Both the position numbers and the translations under genes were made by a program. This document shows positions 45,335 through 55,000 of a stretch of DNA of 64,000 nucleotides, in pieces. The notes beneath the pieces are model-generated. The model did no database searches and had not been told where the DNA came from. It worked only from the letters and a program-made list of their open reading frames with translations. Positions within the stretch are counted from its first letter, which is position 1, and the number at the start of each line of letters is the position of its first letter. Source of the stretch: Camarhynchus parvulus (Eukaryota; Chordata; Aves; Passeriformes; Thraupidae); NCBI RefSeq assembly GCF_901933205.1, contig NC_044590.1, positions 11,807,501 through 11,871,500 on the forward strand, read 5' to 3'.

Positions 45335-45942
45335 TGTGAAAAACGCATATTTTATTGATTGGCTTTTCGCAAATATTAAAATGAATATTATATGTGTTGA
45401 GTTGGAAAGCAATGCTGTATTAATTCTCTTAAGTAGTGTGTTAAATATAGGTTTGGGTTATAAAAAATGTTTAAATAGAAACGATGCTGTGTAGGATACT
45501 TTTTTTAAAGAAAGGACTCGCACTGAGATAGCAGCCACAGGACATCTAAATCTTTCAGAGAAAGAGAATTTATTGTCTTCTTATCAGAAGACACGAACTT
45601 CTTCCCGCCTCGAAAGCGCTGTTAGGATTCGGAGAAGTTGACGATGAGCAGACAGAATCCTGTATTTGAATGGAATTTATGCATCATGTATGAGATGTAT
45701 GAATATGCAACAGGCTGTTGCTTTTAAGGCTTAATCCTCTGTTAATGTGGGCCCTTTTTCGGGCTCGTTCTGCCCAGAAAAAGGTACCCGGACATCTGTA
45801 ACTCTTTCTCTCTATTGTTTCATATTGTCCTAATTCAAATTGTCCAAATTATTATTACTCTAATTGTAATACTATTTTTATAACCATTTTATTACTATTA
45901 AACTTTTAAAATTTTAAAAACAAGTGATTGGCGTTTTTCACA
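45335..45942 (+). mobile_element. Solo LTR, family B, copy 1 (ERVL-like)
   Basis: 608 bp with 12-bp imperfect inverted ends and ATTAAA near the 3' end. The 5-bp target duplication of the composite fits an ERVL-type integrase. It differs from copy 2 (56416-57028) by roughly 8% by eye. No internal viral genes are present. Confidence 0.82.
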
Positions 45943-46516
45943 ATAAGCATCTTCCATCAAGATAACCAGAGTCATCAGGAACACACATCTGAATACTGGA
46001 TTCCCCTAACTCGACATCAACCCTCCCAGAAACATCATTGTCCAGCCCCGCACAGACAAAAGAGACTTCATGCATATGCTGAGTAACAAAAGAATGGACG
46101 CACCTCTGCCTCAGGCAGAAAAAACTGTAAAAAACAGCCCCGGACCGACGTTAGTGAACAGAGGGAGGTGCAAGGTTCACTCAGCGCGGATCCTGTCTTT
46201 TTGACTGTGGCTGATCGAGGACCGTATTTGCAATCATGGAATAAAATATATTTTTTATTAATTATTAAATTGGCTTTATCGATTTTTACCTATAACACCC
46301 GTGGCTCTGCCTCCCATTCGATTTCCATCCCAATGCCTTTATTTCCATCAGCGAGGCCCAGCCACACCCTTTTCTGTTTAAGGAAAAGATCACTGAGGAC
46401 ACTGATCACAGTTTGTTTTTGTTAAAATAAAGGCTTTGTGAGATGGAACAACACTGGAACAAGGAACAGTTGAGGCTGTTCTGGGTTGTTCTGAGTCACC
46501 CAGCCCACAGCACTAA

Positions 46517-46640
46517 TCCGAGATTAGCTCAGTTGGTCATAATACCAAAGTTTCAGTTCCTGTCTGGGCCACTGACTTGCAGTTGGACTCGATCATCTGT
46601 CTGGGTGCCTTCCTACTCAGATAAATCTGGGAATCTGATC
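46517..46640 (+). mobile_element. tRNA-derived SINE, TguSINE1-like
   Basis: It starts with a tRNA-like segment holding a good A box (TAGCTCAGTTGG, 525-536 of this kb) and a degenerate B box near 46553. A CR1-type tail follows (GTTGGACTCGATCATC...). This layout, a tRNA-Ile-like head with a CR1-like tail, is that of the songbird SINE TguSINE1. Decay in the anticodon arm argues against a functional tRNA. Confidence 0.65.
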
Positions 46641-47248
46641 AAGATCAATCTAATTACCCACAGTAGCCATGCACAGATGAGTTCTCTCACCTCCAACCAT
46701 GCTGAGGAACAACCTCATCTCCCCAGCCCACAGCTCCTTGGTTCTGCTGCTGAAAGTTCCTGGATGAGGGTACCAAAATGCCCTGGTCAGGAGGGATCTA
46801 ACGAGTTGGAGATCTGCCCTGTCCCATTATTTTCCTCCACCTCACAGCTAGGACAATGCTGAGATTCAGGACCTGACCCAGCACTGAGCAAAGCTGTTGG
46901 AGAAGGCCTGGGGTTTGTTTTCCGCAGATTAAAGAATGAAGAGCGTGTGAGATGTCAACAGCTGGAAAATAAAAAGATAACCTATGGTGACAACAAGGAG
47001 CCGCTAACAAGAGCTTCATCGTTGTCCAACAATGCTTGGTTTTGGGTTCTCCTGTCTCAGAAGGGCTGCAAGGGCTGTGTCAATGCAGAATTCCTGCACT
47101 GTCCCAGCTGCCAGGGAAAGAAGGACACAACCAAAACCTCTGTAGCTTACTAATCCTTTCAATATGCCTGTCCAGCACTGCAAGTGTCTCTTACCACAGC
47201 TCATTCACAACTGCAACAAGATTTCTACCCCAAAGGGTAAAATGCAAC

Positions 47249-47254
47249 TTTATT
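47249..47254 (-). terminator. Candidate EDEM2 poly(A) signal
   Basis: The minus-strand AATAAA is followed by a GT-rich stretch (TTGTTGCAGTTGTG), giving a 3' UTR of about 1.3 kb. A second AATAAA is at 47374-47379. Confidence 0.5.
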
Positions 47255-48540
47255 TAACTTTACAGCATTAATCCAGGTCAAAACAACAACAAAAATTACT
47301 TTCTCAAGGCAACCACACATCAGCAGAGTGGCACTGGTCCATCTGTATTTAAGTATTTCCCTGCTCACAGGGATTTATTTCTCCTGTACCTCTAGCCTAC
47401 TCATATAATTGTAGCTTGCTCCAACCTCCTCACTTTCCAGCAGGCTTGAAGAAACTCCATCACTTTTCTGCCCTGCTTTTGGTTTTTCCTTTAGAAAGAA
47501 AACCTCTTGGCCACACTGATTCCTCCTTTCCTGGTCACTGCACACAGCTGTTGCAAAGACACCAATAATGTATTTAAAGGTTTGGATGTGCAAGTCAGCT
47601 GAACACCAAGAGGTTCATGAACATCTGCTCAGCTGCCTGCAGCACCAAAGCACAGCTGCAGTTTCAGCCTGGGCTGAGTCCCCTTCCACCCAAGCCTTGT
47701 GCATGGCTCGTGTTCACCTCAGCTGGGGCACCCTGGGGTGGCTGCACTGACTGAGGTACAGTGAAATACATGGGGCACAAAGGGAAGTTAGAAAGAGGAA
47801 GAAAATGGGGAAATAAGAGATAAGCTAGCTACACTGTGGAATCAACCAAACATTTCCTAGCCCACCCTCCAGCTCAGTTTTTTGTCCAGACATTACCTGG
47901 ACATTCACTAAAATGGTTTTCAAGCAGGAGGTGCTGACCCACACAGGTGCTGAACTGAAACAAGAGGGACTGAGTACCTTCCCATATTCCAAGTGCTCCT
48001 CTCCCCCCACACCATCCTTCATGCCCAACAAAACTGAGCCTTCAACTCAAAATAAATAGGTTTTCTCCACTGGGCAGCAATTTTTCAACATGAACTACAT
48101 GTTTATAAAGTGGCCAGAGATAAAAGATGGAGCACACAGAGAGTTGTAGTGAAGCTACAGTAATTCCTCCTTTTCCCCTTATGACAAGAAACTCAGGCTC
48201 ATTTTTAGAGAACAAAGTAAGCTAGTATCTTTCTGTAAGCCTCTAAAACTCACAAAATGCAATAAAAAAGGTACATTTAACACGTAGACCTTTCTTTTTC
48301 TGGACACCTGCTTGATATTCAGGCAACCAACTGCTTTGAGATCAGCAGCTCGAAGGCATTAACAGCTGGCATCTGAGTCATGGCTTAGAAAGGAGCAGTA
48401 GCAGAATTTAATGGGAAGTTGTTTCACTTCATAATAGAATTCACATTGTGAGGTACCACACTTTCCATTATGAAACTATAAAAATATATTCCCAGAATCT
48501 GAAACAAGTTCAATAATTTGAAGTGATGATGCAAAGAGGA
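47255..48540 (-). other. EDEM2: EDEM2 3' UTR (inferred)
   Basis: Sequence between the EDEM2 stop codon and the candidate poly(A) signals. No other gene or repeat was recognised in it. Confidence 0.5.
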
Positions 48541-49032
48541 TCAGGTGTTATCCAGGAAGACCTGTCCCAGTACTGCAAGCTTGGAGTTAAAGGATTGACT
48601 GGGGCAGCTCAGGAGGGAGTGTGAGCTTTTCTTAGAGTTTCTCTTCTCTCCAGCTTTCTCTGAAGAGGCATCTTTGGAGTCTTTAGCATTTTCCCCTTCA
48701 CCATGGTCAGGAGCTCTTTTTAAAGTGAATTTCTTGGTTTTCTTCCGTGAGTAGAATTCCCTCATCAAGTCTTCCACCTCCCACTGCTCTTCTCTGCGCT
48801 TCCTACAGCAGTGCAGGGCAGCAGGGTCGATGGGGTGAGCCTCAGTGTTGAAGATGTACCCTCCAGCATTCAGGACACATTCCCCATAGGGTGTGACCAC
48901 CACGTCGAAGTCTGAGCCATCATTGTGGATGAAGTTGTCTGGGTCAAACAGAAGGTACAGGTATTTGATTGTTTCAGCCAAGAAGAAGGATTCCATGCGG
49001 TTATCCAGCCTGTGGTCCCTCAAGTCTTTGAT
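48541..49032 (-). CDS. EDEM2: EDEM2 exon 11 (stop codon)
   Basis: 492 bp, residues 410-572 and TGA. It holds [16 protein letters not shown] and the NTEAHP motif, then a Lys/Glu/Ser-rich linker and a conserved end ([10 protein letters not shown], Cys552). Confidence 0.95.
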   Translation of the reverse strand: MKDLRDHRLDNRMESFFLAETIKYLYLLFDPDNFIHNDGSDFDVVVTPYGECVLNAGGYIFNTEAHPIDPAALHCCRKRREEQWEVEDLMREFYSRKKTKKFTLKRAPDHGEGENAKDSKDASSEKAGEKRNSKKSSHSLLSCPSQSFNSKLAVLGQVFLDNT

Positions 49033-52000
49033 CTACAAGAGAACAGAGTGGGTTACAGTTACATTGAATTCAATAGGTTATGAATTTAGAGAGAAAAATA
49101 AAAGTAACTTGGAATTAATCTCAGTTAAACAGCACAGTATGACACCAACTCACCCTGTATCTTATCCTAGAATGGCTTGGGTTGGAAGAGACCTTAAAAA
49201 TCATCTCATTCCATCCCCTGCCATGGGCAGGGACACCTTCCACTGTCCCAGACTGCCCCAAGGCCTGTCCAACCTGGCCTTGGGCACTGCCAGGGATCCA
49301 GGGGCAGCCCCAGCTGCTCTGGGCACCCTGTGCCAGGGCCTCAGCACCCCCACACTGAAAAATCTCTTCCTAACATTTAAACTCATCCTCAGTTCAGTCT
49401 GGGCAAGGAGAATAGATTCCCATCATTTCTCCACTAAAGAAAAAAAAATCATAAGGCTTTCACCTACTCACTCCCAATATTTTTAAGGAGTTTTTGTAAA
49501 ATAGAGCTTGATAGCATGTTTGAAATCCTCTATTAAATAACTATATAAAAATCATTCACTGTACTTCTCGTGTGTTTGACCAGATTTTCAAGGCATAGTG
49601 GGAAAGCAGAATCACACAGCTGACAGAAGGAGCCTGCATGAGAGTCCTCCTGCTCAGTTGCAACACCTACTAGAAATGCAGGAGAAGCTTCTGGTACTTT
49701 CCCATGTTTTGGGCTCTAGGGCAACAGCCCACGATAGAATTTGGCCCACTGTGAGGAAGCTACAACCAGAAACATGCCCAGCAATCACCAGAGCAGCTAC
49801 ACAGAGAAATACAAGGGGTTTGTGGAAAAAAAAGTAATGTTTTGCCCAAAATGATTGCTTGAATCAATGACAAAACATCACTCATGAGAACACTCTGAAA
49901 GCTGATTTTTAGCAGCCCTTCAGCTGCCATGGCAGAGGATTTAGCACTCACAGTTGCAAAGCCACAGTCCACCTTGCTGATTTTCTCTATGGACTCCACA
50001 GCATCTCTCCCCAGCTCCAGCAGTGTGGGGTCTCTCGTGGCACGGTACAGATACATCGCGCTCTCAATCAGCTCTGCAAAACACCCAAACATTGCCAGCA
50101 CAAAAATTATCAAACCACACACACACAGAAGATGAGCTATTCCTTGAACTAATTTAAAAATACTTCAGCATAATCAGGTGAACAGCCTGGTTTGCCTGGC
50201 TCCAAGCACAGATTTTCCTTTTCCTAAGGATGTGCTACAAAGAAATTCCCTCTAAGTAGACTGCAGCAGCTCAGGTAAGAGTGACTAATGCTCCCTCCCA
50301 CATTCAGCGAGTGGGAGAGAAACAGGAGACAAAAAGATTAATACTCAGTTGTCAAAGTTAAACAAAATACTTCTGGAAAGGATTACAAACAAGAAATTCA
50401 ATCCTCAAAATAGAGTTTTTGAACAATAGAGTGGAAATACTCTATACAGACAACATCAGCACCATCTGTGTTTACTTACTAAAGGAACAGGTCTTTACTT
50501 AAACACCTTTGACAGTTAGGGCTGATGAGTATTTTTGGTAGATTTGTCCAGTGTGGATGTCACCTGAACACTCAGACCAAAAGGAAGTTCATTATTCTCA
50601 TTTACATTTATGGACCCACTAATCAGGCTAATTTTTTTTTTTGTCAGAGTTGTAAAAAATGAGAAAAAAAAGAGAGATAATTTCCTTATAGTATCACAGA
50701 CAACACAGAATCCCTCCTAGATGCAGACCTGAAACAGTCTATTCACTTTCACTTCCCAAATTTAAACGACATAAGCAGTCCCTTTAACATTTCACATGAC
50801 TGAAGCACCCCATGCCAGACAATTAACACTTAAACATGTCAAATTCCACACTGTGAACAAAATTCATTAACAGGCCACCTTTCTACAATAACATTATGGT
50901 TTGCTTCCTGTTTCCTTCCTGTCTTTGTGAGTGGGGGAAAACAAAATCTGCAGCTTTAACTCTGGAAATCCCAGCTGAAATCCCGGCAGGAACTGAGTCA
51001 GAGCTTAACTGGGGAGGAAGCTGTGGTGTTGCTAACATTTGATCTCCCAAGCAGAGCTAAAGCAGGAGTTCATGTCCCTTTTAATTTCAGTTTTTTTACC
51101 AGGCCTGAGTGGATATCCTTCCCTCTTGTCCACTGTGTATCCCTGGGGAATGTTGTAGAACTCAGGCAGGCCCCCAAACTGCTTCCAGACCGTGTAATAG
51201 TTGAGGAAGGTGCGCATGGCATTATCCACATCCCCAATGAGGCTCTGGAGACAGGAAACAGCAAACAAACACGGGAGTGAAAAAAGCAGCACAGGAATTG
51301 ATGCAACAGCACTGGTCTAGGCAAAGCAATACCCAGTGACAGAAATGGGTATTTCAGCAAGTCTGAGTGGGGTAACTGATACTGGGCACGATGCCCTAAG
51401 AACAGGTAAGACTGAAAATGCTGTTTTTCTAGCGGATCACATTCCCACACCTGAAATAATATGAAGACTCTGATTTTTTTTTTAAAGAAGGCTGTGTTTC
51501 TTCAATCAAATGTTTAGTCAATCACAGCATCCAATCTCTCAGTTAGGAAAACAAATTCTTAGTCCAAACAAGAAGACTGATGAGAAAGCAAAGCTCTTGA
51601 CGGGAAAATATTCACACAAATGAAACATTTGTGAGGTGATAGAAAAAGAGGTGTGTGTTTCTTTTTCCTCATATTCCCATTTGGATTATGGGACCATTGT
51701 CAGTGGAGCTTGCTACCACAGAAGTGCCCTCCCATCATGCTGAATGGGAGATTCAACATTTTCTTCAACATCACCTTCTACAGGCTCAGGCTATTGCAGA
51801 TTTCACCAGAGAACAAACCAAACTTTGAAACCTGCAGAGATGAGATGATATTTGTAACTTTTTTCTTGAAGACCAGTCCCTGACAGATGAACAGAATCAG
51901 CAGATGCTGCTGGTATGACAGCTCTTACCTGCAGGCCTGGCCAATAGGCCTCCAGAGACTGGAACACAGGCATAGACACTGTTCCTTTGTACATCTGAAC

Positions 52001-55000
52001 CCACAGGTACCAGTCATCAAACTTGGTGTAATTCTTGATAGCTTTGTTATATTCTGTAAAGAAACAGATGGGTAGGTAAGCCATCTGTAACAAAAAGAAA
52101 AAGAAAGCAAAAAAAGGCTTATTTTTAAGAATGAGAGAAGCCCCTTTTTCACTTGAGCCATGTTCAATGACTTCTCAGGGTGCTCACTTAGGTAACTCTG
52201 TTATCACAGACTGTTCAAAAGAATTACAGCAAAGCCTTCAGAACAGTCTTGAATGTGTCCCAATAGATCCTTCATCTCCTCCTTCCCACAGAAAACAAAG
52301 ACTCACCTAAAAACATGGACATCAGCTCCTTGTCCTGCAGGAGGATGGCTCCTTTAACCAGGTACTCAAAATAGGAGTCCACCCCTGCCCCAATCCCAGC
52401 ATCCTGGGCCACCCACTTGGCAGTGATCACATCAATGTGGTTCCCCACCTGGAAGGAGGGAAGGACAAGGAGAGAGGGGCTTCAAGTGACACAAGAAATC
52501 CTGGTACTGTTTTCAGACCATCAGTTTCACAGATATACAATGTCCATTCCAACCAGCATTTTCTCCATTACAGGACACATTTATCAGCATCAGAGAAATA
52601 CAAACTGTAGAAAACACAACTGTTATGCTTATATGCAAACTGTAGAAACTACAATTTTCATGCTGATAATGTATTTTATATATCTAATAAACATTTTATG
52701 CTTCCAATATCAACGCTTCACTGGCCAAAACAACACATTATAATGTTACTGTAAAAATGCACAATTTCAACATGAAATGTCTGGTCCTAATTCTGATCTT
52801 TCAAATGAGCAGAGAAGGATGGAGAGGTGCAGATACAGAGACAGAGGCCAAGAATGTCAAAGGAACAACAGCTGCCATGTTAATATTTAAATATATGCTG
52901 GCACTCTCCAGCCTGTGAACAAACCCAGCTGATGGAGAATTAAATACACAATCATGTCTTTCTTAGCAAACGTGAAAAAAAGCCAGCAATGATCAAGGAT
53001 TTGGGATATAAATCAAAAATAAACAAATCCCAAAGCAAACAAAGGGAAACATTTCTTCATACAGCCTGTGGATAATTTCTGGCAATAAACACAGGGTAAA
53101 AATAAATCTGTTTCAGTTCACATATGCAACACCAACACTTCACAGAGGTTGAAAAAGCAGCAATAGAAAAGAGCAGGAGACAGTTAACACGGAGATAATA
53201 CACCCAGCTCTGGGTGTTCCTGAACCCCAGAGCTGTACAGGCTGGTAACATCTCAGTGCAGTTTACTCTTGTTCTCTTCCCTAGGCCTTTGTCCCACCAG
53301 GCATCAGACAGACCTTTCATTTTATCTGCTCCAGCTGCTGTCACAAGAGCTGCAGCACCCAGCAGGAGGCATTTGTCTCCCAGCCACATCTGGTGTGGGC
53401 CAGAACAATGGGATAATGTTGGGCTGCTGCAGTGAAACAGGGATGTGGATGCTGCAGGTGTTCAGCAACAATGGTGAGCACGAGCCTTGAGCCCAGTTAG
53501 GAGCACTGTGGTTATTTATCCAACTCTATCTCCTCTCTGTTGATGCTTTTTCATGCCTAGAATTGCATCCACAAAGCTACAAAGCAGCCCAGCACATCCC
53601 AAGTCCATTGCTCACTCACCAGCCCAATATCCGAGCGATTTTTCCACAGTGCCTTCAAAGCCTTCCTGGCAACGTCCTCGAACACTGGGTCACCAGTGAG
53701 GTGGCTTAAGGTGGCAAACTCCACTATAAAGGTGCCAATTCCAGCAGTACAGGTGACTGGGGTCTCCCCAGGGTTTACTCCATGCAGCAGGTTCACTGTG
53801 CCATAGGGCATCCCAGTTGGGGTCTGGAAAGCTGAAACACAGGATTTTGGGGTCACAGAAATGCTCAGAGTTGTGTTTAACAGACTCTCAAGTAAATATG
53901 TGCCTCACATCCCCACTGCACATGGGCAGGAATATGGGGGCTGGAGTAACTGCAGAGAACAAAATGAGAACTTGAGTGTGATCCTGGGAGGGTCAGAGAG
54001 GGTACACACTGTCACCATGATATTTTCTGAAAAATCCCTTCACCAGGATTTCTTCTCCTGGGAAGCTGAGAAGCCTCAGAAAAGAATGAAAACAATAATT
54101 ATCAGATTTTGTTTGGGAATGTGGTCTGGAGATCATTTACCAACGGGTGCATCTTTGATTGGTTCCATATGAATTGTTTTTAATTAATGACCAATCACCA
54201 TCAGCTGTGTCGGACTCTGAAGAATCAGTCACAAGCTTTCATTATCATTCTTGTTAAGCCTTCTGATGTAGCCTCTTTCTTTTAATATAGTTAATAATAT
54301 AATAAAATAAATAAATATAATAAAATATAATATATATAATGTATAATAAAATGTAAAATGTAATGTGTAATGTAAAATGTAATGAACATAACATAACATA
54401 ATATATCGGCCTTCTGAAAACACGGAGTCAAATTCTCATCTCTCACCTCGTCCTGGGGACCTCACAATACCACAGTACACACAGTCCTGGGAAGGTCCTG
54501 GGCATCTCTTCCACCTTGCCAGAGCAGCAGATTGCATCCCCACATTTTTTTACAGCACAAGCAAGGTGGTCACTGAACACACTGGCCAGCAAAGTGCAAA
54601 CAGTGAGGCTGTGATCACCCCATGGGTGCACACAAGGGGACAGGGCCATGCCACGAGGGCACATAGCCCACAAAAAGCACATGAGGCAGCATCTTCTTGT
54701 CTTTACAAGCTGCTGTCTCTCAGCCTTTACTTATTATTTATATTAAATATATTTCCCCTCAACAAGCAACATGCACACTGATGTGTTAAGCACACGCAGC
54801 ACTTGGCATGTACACGTACATTACAAATTAAACCTGGAGCACTGAGCTTGGAGCCCAGGGACCACAGGACTGGTTTTTGAGCTGGCTCATCCAGCAGTGC
54901 ATCTCCCACCACAGGCAGCAGGCAGCTCCTGATCCCCAGCACAGTGACACACAGCAGACAGGGGCTCACCTGGCAGCAGTTTGCGAGCTGCTTCCTCAGC

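Larger units (their letters stand above)
45058..45942 (+). mobile_element. Composite: LTR 5' tip, EDEM2 exon fragment, full LTR
   Basis: Flanked by perfect 5-bp direct repeats ATAAG (45053-45057 and 45943-45947). Inside, in order: about 20 bp matching the start of the family B LTR (45058-45077); 258 bp of EDEM2 sequence including exon 4 (45077-45334); then a complete family B LTR (45335-45942) whose ends TGTGAAAAACGC and GCGTTTTTCACA are inverted repeats. The 5-bp duplication brackets the whole assembly. The original event was therefore an LTR insertion, and the EDEM2 piece was added inside it. Confidence 0.8.
44878..46297 (+). mobile_element. Possible LTR remnant hosting the composite insertion
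   Basis: The flanks outside the composite (44878-45052 and 45948-46297) may be halves of one LTR. The left begins TGTAACAAAAATC and the right ends GATTTTTACCTATAACA, giving imperfect inverted ends. An AATAAA lies at 46240-46245 in an R/U5-like context. No target duplication was found, so this is tentative. It abuts the TRPC4AP promoter. Confidence 0.4.

Noticed and set aside
46517..46640. Possible functional tRNA gene
   Set aside because: The A box is good, but the anticodon arm and B box are decayed and a CR1-like tail follows, so it fits a SINE.
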